This document shows positions 34,628 through 43,455 of a stretch of DNA of 64,000 nucleotides, in pieces. Below the pieces are notes generated by a model, which did not search any database, was not told where the DNA came from, and saw only the letters and a program-made list of their open reading frames with translations. The position numbers and the translations under genes were made by a program. This DNA comes from Rhizobium sp. NZLR1 (lineage in GTDB: Bacteria > Pseudomonadota > Alphaproteobacteria > Rhizobiales > Rhizobiaceae). Numbering within the stretch: position 1 is the first letter of the stretch; every line of letters starts with the position of its first letter. The stretch covers positions 2,795,501-2,859,500 of the forward strand of contig NZ_CP071632.1 of assembly GCF_017357385.1 (NCBI RefSeq), in the 5' to 3' direction.

Positions 34628-36393
34628 GCCGGCACCTCCCGGGTGATGCCATCGCTTGCCGGCACATTCTGCGGGATGAAATCCTCGGCCGCCCCTGGCA
34701 CGCTGTAATCATAGGCCCAGCGGTAGACGACAGGCAGGTCCTTGCCCCAGTTGCCGTGCGCCGGCGGCGTCTGCGGCGTCTGCCATTCGAGCGTCGTTGC
34801 CCGCCATGGATTGCCGCCGGCCTCCCTGCCCCGGAAAAGGCTCCAGACCAGATTGAACAGGAAGACCATCTGCCCGGCCCCGACGATCAGCGCCATGACC
34901 GTGATGAAGATGTTCAGCGTATGGGCCGAAGGTGGAACGAAGGCCGTCTCCCCGAGCTCGTAGTAGCGACGCGGCACGCCGAGCAGGCCGAGATAATGCA
35001 TCGGAAAGAAGATCGCATAGGTGCCGAGGAAGGTGATCCAGAAGTGGATCTGGCCGAGCGCCTCGTTCAGCATGCGTCCCGTCACCTTCGGATACCAGTG
35101 ATAGATCGCCCCGAAGATGACGAGGATCGGCGCCACACCCATGACCATGTGGAAATGCGCGACGACGAACATCGTATCCGACAGCGGCACGTCGACGACG
35201 ACATTGCCGAGGAACAGACCGGTCAGGCCGCCATTGACGAAGGTAACGATGAAGGCGAGCGCAAAGAGCATCGGCAGCGTCAGATGGATGTCGCCGCGCC
35301 ACAGCGTCAGCACCCAGTTGTAGACCTTGATCGCCGTCGGGACAGCGATAATCAGCGTCGTGGTGGCGAAGAAGAAGCCGAAGGCCGGGTTCATGCCGCT
35401 GACATACATATGGTGCGCCCAGACGACGAAGCTGAGCGCGCCGATGATGACGATCGCCCAGACCATCATGCGATAGCCGAAGATGTTCTTGCGCGCATGC
35501 GTGCTGATCAGGTCCGAGACGATGCCGAAGGCAGGTAGCGCGACGATATAGACTTCGGGGTGCCCGAAGAACCAGAACAGGTGCTGGAACAGGATCGGGC
35601 TGCCGCCGCTATGCTGCAGTTGCGTGCCCATTTCGACGATGGCGGGCATGAAGAAGCTGGTGCCGAGCACGCGGTCGAACAGCATCATGACGCAGGCGAC
35701 AAAGAGCGCGGGAAAGGCCAAGAGCGCCATCACGGTGGCGGTGAAGATGCCCCAGACGGTGAGCGGCATCCGCATCAGCGTCATCCCCCGCGCCCGCCCC
35801 TGCAGCACGGTCACCACATAATTCAGGCCGCCCATGGTGAAGCCGATGATGAAGACGATCAGCGAGGAGAGCATCAGCAGGATGCCCCAGTCCTTGCCGC
35901 CGGGCGTGCCGGAGAGAACGGATTGCGGCGGATAAAGCGTCCATCCAGCCCCGGTCGGACCGCCGGGGGCGAAAAAGCCCGCAACCAGGATCAGCACCGC
36001 GAGCAGATAGATCCAATAGCTCAGCATGTTCGCGTAGGGGAATACCATGTCGCGCGCGCCGACCATCAGCGGAATGAGGTAGTTGCCGAAGCCGCCGAGA
36101 AACAGCGCGGTCAGCAGATAGATCACCATGATCATGCCGTGCATCGTGATGAACTGGTAATAGTGATCGGCGTCGATGAAGGCGAAATGGCCGGGGAAAG
36201 CAAGCTGCAGCCGCATCAGCCAGGAGAGTACCAACGCCACCAGGCCGATCGAGATGGCGGTGATCGAATATTGCACGGCGATGATCTTGGCATCCTGGCT
36301 GAACACATATTTCGTCCACCAGCTTCTCGGATGGTAAAGCTCGACATCCTCGACTTCGGCGGATGGAATGCTGCCGGATGGAATCTCGACCAT
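34624..36393 (-). CDS. Haem-copper oxidase subunit I
   Basis: A 589-residue catalytic subunit with 12 or more helices. The low-spin haem His lies in ITMHGMIMVIYLLTA and the paired site in VAHFHMVMGV. The CuB ligands and cross-linked Tyr are in WFFGHPEVYIVALPAFG, and the two further CuB His in VWAHHMYVSGM. NYLIPLMVGARDMVFP carries the D-channel Asp, supporting a proton-pumping A-type enzyme. Upstream of it are subunit II and a cytochrome c, downstream are subunit III genes. Confidence 0.93.
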   Translation of the reverse strand: MVEIPSGSIPSAEVEDVELYHPRSWWTKYVFSQDAKIIAVQYSITAISIGLVALVLSWLMRLQLAFPGHFAFIDADHYYQFITMHGMIMVIYLLTALFLGGFGNYLIPLMVGARDMVFPYANMLSYWIYLLAVLILVAGFFAPGGPTGAGWTLYPPQSVLSGTPGGKDWGILLMLSSLIVFIIGFTMGGLNYVVTVLQGRARGMTLMRMPLTVWGIFTATVMALLAFPALFVACVMMLFDRVLGTSFFMPAIVEMGTQLQHSGGSPILFQHLFWFFGHPEVYIVALPAFGIVSDLISTHARKNIFGYRMMVWAIVIIGALSFVVWAHHMYVSGMNPAFGFFFATTTLIIAVPTAIKVYNWVLTLWRGDIHLTLPMLFALAFIVTFVNGGLTGLFLGNVVVDVPLSDTMFVVAHFHMVMGVAPILVIFGAIYHWYPKVTGRMLNEALGQIHFWITFLGTYAIFFPMHYLGLLGVPRRYYELGETAFVPPSAHTLNIFITVMALIVGAGQMVFLFNLVWSLFRGREAGGNPWRATTLEWQTPQTPPAHGNWGKDLPVVYRWAYDYSVPGAAEDFIPQNVPASDGITREVPA

Positions 36394-36458
36394 GATCTCT
36401 CTTCCCTTTCCCCGCCGGTTAACTGAGCCATCAAGCGGCTCCGGCGGCTGCGCCGAAG

Positions 36459-37277
36459 TCAGTTTGCCTGCGGCGGCTCTCCCGATGACGCCGTAAGCTG
36501 GGTGAAAGTCTGTTGCTGCCCGAGCCAGGTCTGGTAGTCCGCGTCGTCGTCGACGACGACGGTGCCGCGCATTTGCGGGTGGCCGACGCCGCAGAGTTCG
36601 GCACAGAGGATCTCGAAGGTCCCAGTCCGCGTCGGCGTCAGCCAGAAATAGGTGATCATGCCGGGGATCATGTCCATCTTGGCGCGGAATTCCGGCACGT
36701 AGAAATCGTGGAGCACATCGACGGAGCGCAGCAATATGTGCACCGGCTTGCCGATCGGCAGATGCAGCTCACCGCCCTCGATGATGACGTCGTCGAGGCC
36801 GCTTGCGTCGTTCTTGTCGAGGCCGAGCGGATTGTCAGGAGTGACGTTGCGCGTCTCCGCACGGCCAAGCTTTCCGTCCGCGCCCGGCAGGCGGAAGCTC
36901 CACAGCCACTGCTGGCTGACGACCTCGACCGATGCGGCATCGGCGGGCACCGTGATGAACTGGTTCCACACAATGAGGCCGGGCGCCAGCATCGCCGCGA
37001 CGCCGACCGCCGTTCCCCCTGCCAACAGCAATTCCAGCCGACGGTTTTCAGGCTCATAATGCGCCCGGTTGCCGGGCTTGTGGCGGAAGCGGAACACGCA
37101 GTAGGCCATGAACGAAATCACCGCTACGAAAACGGTGCCGGTGATCCAGAAGGTGATGACGAGGGTACTGTCGATATAGGTCCAGTTGGACGCGATCGGC
37201 GTCCACCACCACGGGCTCAGCACATGGAACAGCACCGAGCCGACGACAATCAGGACGAGGATCAGCACGACAGCCAT
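36459..37277 (-). CDS. Cytochrome c oxidase subunit II
   Basis: A 272-residue subunit with two N-terminal membrane helices (about 3-22 and 33-60) and possibly a third (75-95), and a periplasmic cupredoxin domain from about 105. The binuclear CuA site is complete: His in VDVLHDFYVPEF and the block CAELCGVGHPQM with two Cys, His and Met. Start at 37277 has a strong GGAGGAGCGGAA site; an upstream in-frame start lacks homology. No haem-binding motif is fused to it. Confidence 0.92.
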   Translation of the reverse strand: MAVVLILVLIVVGSVLFHVLSPWWWTPIASNWTYIDSTLVITFWITGTVFVAVISFMAYCVFRFRHKPGNRAHYEPENRRLELLLAGGTAVGVAAMLAPGLIVWNQFITVPADAASVEVVSQQWLWSFRLPGADGKLGRAETRNVTPDNPLGLDKNDASGLDDVIIEGGELHLPIGKPVHILLRSVDVLHDFYVPEFRAKMDMIPGMITYFWLTPTRTGTFEILCAELCGVGHPQMRGTVVVDDDADYQTWLGQQQTFTQLTASSGEPPQAN

Positions 37278-37422
37278 TTCCGCTCCTCCTCGAGCAGGTT
37301 GACCGTGAAACCGCATTCCGCAGAAAGTCCGTGTTTATTATCGCACAGATAGAAAATATCGGCAATTACGGCAATTTAGGCATGCGCCGTCGGCCGCGAC
37401 CCGTCATTTGGAGTATTCAACC

Positions 37423-37812
37423 TCACTGGGAATATTGCTTGAGATAGGCGATGAGATCGGTGATCTCCTGGTCGTCCTTCAGGCCGACAAACGCCATCTT
37501 CGTGCCCTTCACCTTCGCTCTCGGATTGTGCAGATAGTCACGCAGCACCGTCTCGTCCCAGACGAGACCGCCTTCGCCTGCCGCCTTCATGCCGGCCGAA
37601 TAGGCGAAATCAGGATGCGTTCCCGCCTTCCTGCCAAACAGCTTGTTCAGCGACGGGCCGACCTTGTTCGTATCGGACTCGGCGATATGACAGGTCGCAC
37701 ATTTTTTGAAAACGGTGGCGCCCGCCGTCGCATCACCCTCCTGCGCCCCGCCGACAGCAGGGAAAAGGGCAGTCACAGCTGCACCAATCAGCAGAACAAC
37801 ACGGTAATCCAT
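37423..37812 (-). CDS. Class I cytochrome c, probable oxidase electron donor
   Basis: A 129-residue secreted c-type cytochrome. The signal peptide ends near GGA, and the haem site is CATCH (about 39-43). The axial Met is likely in KGTKMAFVG and the final helix is DLIAYLKQY. This is the pattern of cytochrome c550/c552-like electron carriers. ATG at 37812 is preferred because GAGG lies six bases upstream. It lies upstream of subunit II on the same strand with a gap of about 145 bases, so it may feed this oxidase. Confidence 0.9.
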   Translation of the reverse strand: MDYRVVLLIGAAVTALFPAVGGAQEGDATAGATVFKKCATCHIAESDTNKVGPSLNKLFGRKAGTHPDFAYSAGMKAAGEGGLVWDETVLRDYLHNPRAKVKGTKMAFVGLKDDQEITDLIAYLKQYSQ

Positions 37813-38012
37813 GGCAAACCTCATCCTCCTCAAGGTCGCCAGCCACTCACACCGTCCATTATCTCTCGCGTGTGGGTGGTGGTTGTTATGGCCCAAAGCT
37901 TAGTCCTTCGCGGATGCAAGTCAATCGCTTCCACATTTGGGTCACCTGAACGCCTCTGATACCAGGTGGACCCGACGCGGATAACTGCCACGCCAGCTGA
38001 CGCCCTTTTTGA

Positions 38013-38936
38013 CTACTCCCCGATCGAGAGCGCTTCCTTTACCGCCAACTCGGCCATGGCAAGCGTCGCCTCGCGGGTTCTGGCGGCGGCGATGAAGCGG
38101 CCGTTGTGGCAGAAGGTCGCACCCTCTATGCCGCAAACCGCCTCCAACTCTCCATTAGCAAGACCGGCCCAGGCTGCCGGCAGATCGGCCCTGAGCTCGA
38201 AACCCTGCTCGGCACGGCGGATGCCGGTCACGCACCAATCTTTTTCGCGCGGGTGGACGACGAACAGCAGGTGATCGGCGCCGGCCTTGACGATGGCGGG
38301 ACGGAAGGGCATTCCTCTTGGCAATTCCAGAACACGCCCTTGCCCCGCAGCCTCGATCGCCCGATGCACCATCGCCTCGGCCCGCAGTTTTGCGGCACTC
38401 TGGGCGATCCTCGCCTCAACGAAACTGCGGGCAATGGCAAGAGCCGCATGGAAGGCGCGATCGTCTGCCTCGGGGTCCGCTTCGTCGAAAACCGGTTTCA
38501 GGGTCTCCAGCAGCGCCGGCAGCGTTAGCCCCGCCAGCGGTCCCGAGGGGCTGAGCGCACCGTTGTCGGTCAGATCGATCGGCAGCACGAAGCCGGCATC
38601 GAAAGAGCCATGCACCACATCGACATGTGTTTCGGGAAGGCCGGAGGCTGCGAGATAATCACGGCCGTAATGCTTCCAGATCAAGCCGAACGAGCTGTAA
38701 GGCTGGCCATCGTCGCGCAACGGCGCGCCGCGCTGGTGGTGATCGAATATCCCGGCATCGGGGTCGTAGACGCCGCCGACATCGTAGATGATCCGGTCTT
38801 TGCCCGGCGTGATCCATTCCGGCGCCCGGCTGCGGACGATGCGCGCCTGCGGGAAAAGCCGGGTCAGGATGACGCTCGACAGCAATTCGTCGGCATGGAA
38901 GCCACCGGAATGGGTGACGAGAAAATTGGGGATCAT
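38013..38936 (-). CDS. MYG1/UPF0160 family metal-dependent hydrolase
   Basis: A 307-residue protein of the MYG1 family, related to DHH phosphoesterases. Near the N-terminus is the signature VTHSGGFHADELLSSVI; the Asp-His-His motif lies in IFDHHQRGAPL, followed by YSSFGLIWKHYG. Eukaryotic MYG1 is an exonuclease; bacterial members are not characterised. The start at 38936 is supported by AAGG six bases upstream; a longer frame begins 14 codons earlier. It stands alone between the cytochrome and a repeat-filled gap. Confidence 0.85.
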   Translation of the reverse strand: MIPNFLVTHSGGFHADELLSSVILTRLFPQARIVRSRAPEWITPGKDRIIYDVGGVYDPDAGIFDHHQRGAPLRDDGQPYSSFGLIWKHYGRDYLAASGLPETHVDVVHGSFDAGFVLPIDLTDNGALSPSGPLAGLTLPALLETLKPVFDEADPEADDRAFHAALAIARSFVEARIAQSAAKLRAEAMVHRAIEAAGQGRVLELPRGMPFRPAIVKAGADHLLFVVHPREKDWCVTGIRRAEQGFELRADLPAAWAGLANGELEAVCGIEGATFCHNGRFIAAARTREATLAMAELAVKEALSIGE

Positions 38937-39125
38937 GAAAGGCCTTGTCGTTTTCGGCGGGTCCGCCTGGGTCAGCACCAGATAGCGGTTGGCGGATATA
39001 ACGACAAGCCTCTATGGGATGAGGCTCTTGGACTTTGGCGTATTGGCGCCTGCAGTGACTGCCGCGGTGGAATAGCAAGAGCAAACCCCCGGCATCCCCG
39101 AAGCCTGGGCGCGGAAACCTCCAAC

Positions 39126-39228
39126 GCCCCTCATCCTGATGCGCGTAGCCCACAGGGCGAAGCCTCGAAGGACGCGCTGCAGCGCTGCTCCTTCCGCTGG
39201 CGCACCCACCTCGCCCTTCGAGGCCTGT
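39126..39228. repeat. Palindromic repeat, family A, with a partial second copy
   Basis: GCCCCTCATCCTGATGCGCG joins GGCGAAGCCTCGAAGGACGC (39126-39175). A truncated copy CCTCGCCCTTCGAGGCCTG follows at about 39209. It fills the gap between the MYG1 and orphan membrane genes. Confidence 0.65.
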
Positions 39229-39235
39229 AAAGGTC

Positions 39236-39296
39236 GGCCGAAACAACTGCGCAGCGGTTTTGGCCGAACGACGTGCATGAAATCAGAGGCCTAAGA
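39236..39296. repeat. Rhizobial intergenic repeat, family B
   Basis: GCGCAGCGGTTTTGGCCGAA followed by GACGTGCATGAAATCAGAGG and CCTAAGACAGCGCC matches the copy at 61.31 kb over most of its length. It ends at the stop codon of the orphan membrane gene. Confidence 0.65.
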
Positions 39297-39854
39297 CAGC
39301 GCCGGTCCCGGCTGTCTTGCAACCAGCGCACGGCCACCCGCCGCGCCGGCATGAAGGCAGATGAGCCCGATCGCAGCGATAGAATTGATCAGCAGGACAT
39401 TTGCCACGACCGACGCCGAAAACGCGCTCTCGCCTGACGGAAGCACCGCCGTTGCGGCAAAGAGTACGCCTTCATAGGCAACGAAGCCGGCCATGAAGGC
39501 GCCAGCCGCGGTGACGGCAAGGTCCGCCGCGAGACGAAGCACTCCGAGCGCTGCCGCCAGAGATGCGATTGCAGCGATACCGATCGCCAAGCCCCAGGCA
39601 TAACTGTCCCAAGTCTGGGGATAACCGAGCAGGAGATATCCGACCATCTGGTTGGCGAGCCAGGCCAGCAAAACCGCCGTCACCGCCATCCGCCGAGGAA
39701 GAATGACCGCTGACACCGCCGCCAAGGCCACGAAGGGCGTCACGCAGGCAAAAAGCAGGCTGAGAGCGACGCTAGCACCTGAAATGATGACGACCCAGGC
39801 GACCGCGAAACCGGGAACGACCGGGCGCAGGGGAAACTGATTTCTTTCGAGCAT
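39291..39854 (-). CDS. Orphan membrane protein in the cobalamin-riboswitch operon
   Basis: A 187-residue protein with about six membrane helices (residues 11-35, 37-52, 57-80, 82-108, 113-140, 147-170) and a short polar N-terminus. I recognise no family. It follows the ABC ATPase gene by about 100 bases on the same strand and has GGAG seven bases before its ATG at 39854. This suggests it is the last gene of the riboswitch-controlled operon, perhaps a transport accessory. This role is inference from position only. Confidence 0.6.
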   Translation of the reverse strand: MLERNQFPLRPVVPGFAVAWVVIISGASVALSLLFACVTPFVALAAVSAVILPRRMAVTAVLLAWLANQMVGYLLLGYPQTWDSYAWGLAIGIAAIASLAAALGVLRLAADLAVTAAGAFMAGFVAYEGVLFAATAVLPSGESAFSASVVANVLLINSIAAIGLICLHAGAAGGRALVARQPGPALS

Positions 39855-39955
39855 CGCGAAACTCCGTTCGACCGGGCGCGCGCGCCCCAGGAAATCATAC
39901 GCCAGTCCTGGAAAAATGCCAGTAAGCCTCTCCCTGAGAACGAATTCCCAGCCGC

Positions 39956-40720
39956 TCAATCCATGACGTATTGGATATGATGCCGGCCATGCACGGCCGA
40001 TTTCTGGACATGGGCGCGAACGCCGAAAACACGGGCGATCATATCCTCCGTCAGCACATGCTCCGGTGCGCCCGAGGCGACGACCTCGCCCTTCTGAAGC
40101 ACCGCCAGGCTGTCGCAGAACATCGCCGCCAGGTTGAGATCGTGCAGCGCGACGATGCAGGTGATGCCGAGTTTCGAGATCAGTTGGAGAATGTCGAGCT
40201 GATGCTGGATATCGAGATGATTGGTCGGCTCGTCGAGCAACAACTCGCTCGGCGCCTGCGCCAGCGACCGCGCGATATGGACACGCTGGCGCTCGCCGCC
40301 CGACAGCGTCTGCCAGAGCTGGCCCGCCCGCTCCCCCATGTCGACCCGTAACAAGGCCTCATCGACCGCGGCATCGTCCTCCGCGCCCCAGGGCGAGAGC
40401 AGCCCGCGATGTGGCGTGCGGCCGAGCCGCACCGCGTCGCGCACCGTCAGCTGCGTATCGGTCGTCGACTGTTGCTCGACGAAGGCGATGCGCCGCGCAA
40501 GGGCTGCGCGTGACAGCGAGGCGATATCGTCTTCGCCCAGCCGGATGACGCCACTGCGGACCTTCCGCAGCCGGCAGATCAGCCTGAGCAGGCTCGATTT
40601 GCCGGAGCCGTTCGGCCCGAGCAGACCGAGCACCTTGCCCTTTGCCACCGTCAGGCTGACGCCGTTGACGATGACCGTGTCGCCGGCGGCGAAACTCACC
40701 GCATCGATGGTAATGCTCAT
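39956..40720 (-). CDS. BtuD-like ABC transporter ATP-binding protein
   Basis: A 254-residue ATPase of the iron-siderophore/cobalamin importer class. Walker A GPNGSGKSS, Q-loop VEQQST, signature LSGGERQR, Walker B LLLDEPTNHLD and H-switch ALHDLNLAA are all intact. The four-base overlap with the permease gene indicates tight coupling. In this riboswitch-controlled locus the substrate is most likely a corrinoid. Confidence 0.88.
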   Translation of the reverse strand: MSITIDAVSFAAGDTVIVNGVSLTVAKGKVLGLLGPNGSGKSSLLRLICRLRKVRSGVIRLGEDDIASLSRAALARRIAFVEQQSTTDTQLTVRDAVRLGRTPHRGLLSPWGAEDDAAVDEALLRVDMGERAGQLWQTLSGGERQRVHIARSLAQAPSELLLDEPTNHLDIQHQLDILQLISKLGITCIVALHDLNLAAMFCDSLAVLQKGEVVASGAPEHVLTEDMIARVFGVRAHVQKSAVHGRHHIQYVMD

Positions 40721-41757
40721 GCACTCCTCCGGACGCGATAGAGGATGACGGCGAAGGCCGGCGCGCCGAAGAGCGCCGTGACGACGCCGATCGGCAGGAC
40801 CTGCTGCGGGATGATGATGCGCGAGACGATATCGGCGCCGACCATGTAGATTGCGCCGCCGAGCGCCGTTGCCGGCAGCAGCCGCCGATGGCCCGGCCCG
40901 ACGAGAAAGCGGGCGGCATGCGGAATGACGAGGCCGACGAAGCCAATCGAGCCCACCACGCTGACGACGCTTGCCGTCATCGCCGCCGTCAGGCCGAACA
41001 GCAGGATCTGGACGCGGCGCACGGCAATGCCGAGCGAGGCCGCCGCATCCGTGCCGAAGGAGAAGGCGTCGAGCGCCCTGACATGGGCCATGCAGATGAC
41101 GAAGCCGGCAAGCGCGATCGGCACCGAGAGATAGACATCCGGCCAGCGCACGCCGCTGAGCGACCCCAGAAGCCAGAACAGGATGCCGCGCGCCTGCTCG
41201 GCATTCGCCGATGTCGTCACTATGTAGGAGGTCAGCGCATTGAAGAGCTGCGAGCCGGCGACGCCGCAAAGGATGATGCGCTCGCCGGTTCCCCCCGCAC
41301 CCGTCGCAAGGAAGCCGATCAGCAGAAAGGCGATGACCGCGCCGATGAAGGCGCCGCTCGACAGGCCGAAAACACCGTAGCCGAAGCCGAGGATCATCAC
41401 GCAGACCGCTCCCGTCGAGGCGCCGGCAGAGATGCCGAGCACGTAGGGTTCGGCCAGCGGATTGCGCAGCAGCGCCTGCAGCACGGCGCCACAGAGCGAG
41501 AGCGACGCGCCGGCGCTGGCCGCAACCAGCGCCCGGCTCAGCCGATAATCCCAGACGATGCCCTGGTGGATGCGGCTGAGCTCGAAATCCGTGCCGAACA
41601 GCCGGTTCGACACCGCCTCCGCCGTGGTCGCTAGCGGGATCGCGATCTCCCCGATCGAAACAGCGAGACTGATCATCAGCCCGAGAAGCAGAAAGGCAGA
41701 AATGGTGAGCGCGCCAAGCGCCCACCATCCGTGTTGTCTGACCGACATTGCCTTCAC
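40717..41757 (-). CDS. BtuC/FecCD-like ABC transporter permease
   Basis: A 346-residue permease of the FecCD/BtuC family with about nine or ten membrane helices. It shows the family block DYRLSRALVAASAGASLSLCG near residue 55-75, followed by NPLAEPYVLGISAGA. The C-terminal GLVIPHAARFLVGPGHR is the conserved coupling segment that contacts the ATPase. It overlaps the ends of both flanking genes. GTG at 41757 or ATG at 41748 may start it; the upstream gene's stop overlaps the first. Confidence 0.87.
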   Translation of the reverse strand: MKAMSVRQHGWWALGALTISAFLLLGLMISLAVSIGEIAIPLATTAEAVSNRLFGTDFELSRIHQGIVWDYRLSRALVAASAGASLSLCGAVLQALLRNPLAEPYVLGISAGASTGAVCVMILGFGYGVFGLSSGAFIGAVIAFLLIGFLATGAGGTGERIILCGVAGSQLFNALTSYIVTTSANAEQARGILFWLLGSLSGVRWPDVYLSVPIALAGFVICMAHVRALDAFSFGTDAAASLGIAVRRVQILLFGLTAAMTASVVSVVGSIGFVGLVIPHAARFLVGPGHRRLLPATALGGAIYMVGADIVSRIIIPQQVLPIGVVTALFGAPAFAVILYRVRRSA

Positions 41758-42770
41758 TGCGAGAGACCGAAGGACTTGATGCCGTTCGCCAAGGTCTCGA
41801 TGCCGTCGATCGTACGGATCGTCGGGTTCATCGATTGCGCGTCCATCATCACGAAGTGCTCGTTCTTGACCGCGTCAAGCTCCTTGGTCACCGGGTCGTT
41901 CTCGAGAAAATCGATCTTGACCTTCGGATCGTCGGCGGCGTAGCGGCGCCGGTCCATGGTCGCCAACACGATAACCGCCGGGTTCGCCTGAGAAATGGTT
42001 TCCCAGCCAACCAGCGGCCATTCCTCTTCGGTTGTCACGACATTCCTGGCGCCGATCGCCTTCAGGATATAGGCAGGCGCGCTGTTCTTGCCAGCGATGA
42101 AAGCATCGCCATTGACTTGCTTGCTGGAGAACCAGAAGACGATGGGCAGGTTCTTGCCCGATGCGCCTGATATCGACGCGACGGCATCCGCCTCGCGCTT
42201 CTTCAACTTGGAAATCAGCGCATCGCCGCGCTCCTTCACGTCGAAGATCTCCGAGAGCTCGGCGATCTCACGGTAGACCAGCTCCATCGTGAACAGCTCC
42301 TTGCGCACACCGTCGCCGCCATCGGTGTTGACCTTGGCGACGCAATCGGCCGGCGCGAGATAGGTATTGATCCCGAGATCCTGGAACTGCTCCCGCTTGC
42401 CGACGGAGCCCTGCGCGCCGACATGCCATTCGAACTCGGCCGCCACCAGGTCGGGCTCCCGCCCAACAACGGATTCGAAGCTCGGATCATTGTCGGCGAG
42501 ACGCTTTATCTTGCTGTTAGCCTCGGCATATTGCGGCAGGACGGGACCGACCCAGACGGCCGTACCAGCAATCTTCTCGGCAAGGTCGAGCGAGAAGAGA
42601 ATTTCAGTCATGCCCTGGCCGATCGAAACGATCTTCGACGGCGCCTTCTGGAACGTCACCTGCTGACCGCAATTGGTGATGGTCAAAGGATATTGGGTGG
42701 CGGCAAGGCTCGGTGCCGCAAGGCCGATCAGCCCGAAGGCAAATGTCATGGTGGCGAGAATCTGGCGCAT
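41754..42770 (-). CDS. BtuF-like ABC transporter substrate-binding protein
   Basis: A 338-residue periplasmic binding protein with a signal peptide (residues 1-24, ending PSLAA). The fold is that of the helical-backbone binding proteins (FecB/BtuF): PSKIVSIGQGMTEILFSLDL near the start and GREPDLVAAEFEWHVG in the first lobe. The ATG at 42770 has GAGG six bases upstream. A cobalamin riboswitch lies about 190 bases upstream, so its likely ligand is vitamin B12 or a precursor. Confidence 0.86.
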   Translation of the reverse strand: MRQILATMTFAFGLIGLAAPSLAATQYPLTITNCGQQVTFQKAPSKIVSIGQGMTEILFSLDLAEKIAGTAVWVGPVLPQYAEANSKIKRLADNDPSFESVVGREPDLVAAEFEWHVGAQGSVGKREQFQDLGINTYLAPADCVAKVNTDGGDGVRKELFTMELVYREIAELSEIFDVKERGDALISKLKKREADAVASISGASGKNLPIVFWFSSKQVNGDAFIAGKNSAPAYILKAIGARNVVTTEEEWPLVGWETISQANPAVIVLATMDRRRYAADDPKVKIDFLENDPVTKELDAVKNEHFVMMDAQSMNPTIRTIDGIETLANGIKSFGLSQ

Positions 42771-42954
42771 GAAAAACCTCGATTGAAGAGAAAAAGCATG
42801 GTTATGCCGCACCCGCGGCCGAAGGCACGGTGATACGTGCGCTAACCGCAGGAGGCCCAATCGAGACGGATGCATGCCGAAATTCGGCGAAGGTTCAGAA
42901 GGTCAATCATGTCTGTTCCTTGTCCGGGCATCCCCGCCCGGTTGATTGGATCGT

Positions 42955-43215
42955 GATTGACGGCAGGTCTCCTGGCTTGCGGATATCCGTCGGTTCATCC
43001 GCCTTCCCGCGATATCTCGCAGTGGCAGGGCTATAAGCCCTTCAGAGATGGCCAGTCGCTGGCCACACCTGAGATGATCGACAATCCGCATACAGTTGCG
43101 GGGGCAGCCACGGTCTCGGTCCCTGCTGGGTCGTCCTTACCGTGTTCCCTATTAATCCCCTTGGAGTCATCTTCAGGGAACCGTCGCCCCCAGTTACGTC
43201 GCCTGCCCGCAAGAC
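42955..43215 (-). ncRNA. Cobalamin (B12) riboswitch
   Basis: Read on the minus strand, the conserved blocks appear in the right order: AATAGGGAACACGGT (near 43140-43155), the core GCTGCCCCCGCAACTGT (about 43093-43110), GCCACT (about 43021-43026), GGGAAGGCGG and the B12 box AGCCAGGAGACCTGCC (about 42962-42977). These are the diagnostic parts of the AdoCbl riboswitch. It lies upstream of the BtuFCD-like operon and should repress it when B12 is plentiful, probably by translational or termination control downstream. Confidence 0.95.
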
Positions 43216-43310
43216 GTCAATGCCTATTGCGGAGGATTGGGTTCGTGCGGGTGAAAAATAGAGACGGAACGTAGGGGGCCTGTTGGCCGGTGTAATACCT
43301 GCATCCTCGC

Positions 43311-43440
43311 CTCCTCAGGATGAGGCTCTCTTGAGCGTTGGCGCCGCTTTCTCCCGTTCCCGCTGTCGTGAGCGCGGCATCCGCCAACGTCCCTGATGCT
43401 GATGTGCGCAGCCCGAGAGGGCGAAACCTCGAAGCACGCC
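43311..43440. repeat. Partial palindromic repeats, family A
   Basis: CCTCCTCAGGATGAGGCTCT at 43311-43330 is half an element. A second degenerate copy runs from CCCTGATGCTGATGTGCGCA to GGGCGAAACCTCGAAGCACG (43391-43438). They separate the riboswitch from blh. No gene is seen between 43216 and 43455. Confidence 0.6.
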
Positions 43441-43455
43441 GCACGCTACTTCTTG

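Noticed and set aside
34756..36426. Long plus-strand frames opposite the oxidase subunit I gene
   Set aside because: They are antisense shadows full of Asp/Arg/His runs, and the minus strand shows all haem and copper ligands.
40739..41728. Upstream extension of the BtuD-like frame into the permease gene
   Set aside because: The same bases encode the permease in another frame with clear FecCD motifs; the ATPase start is at 40720.
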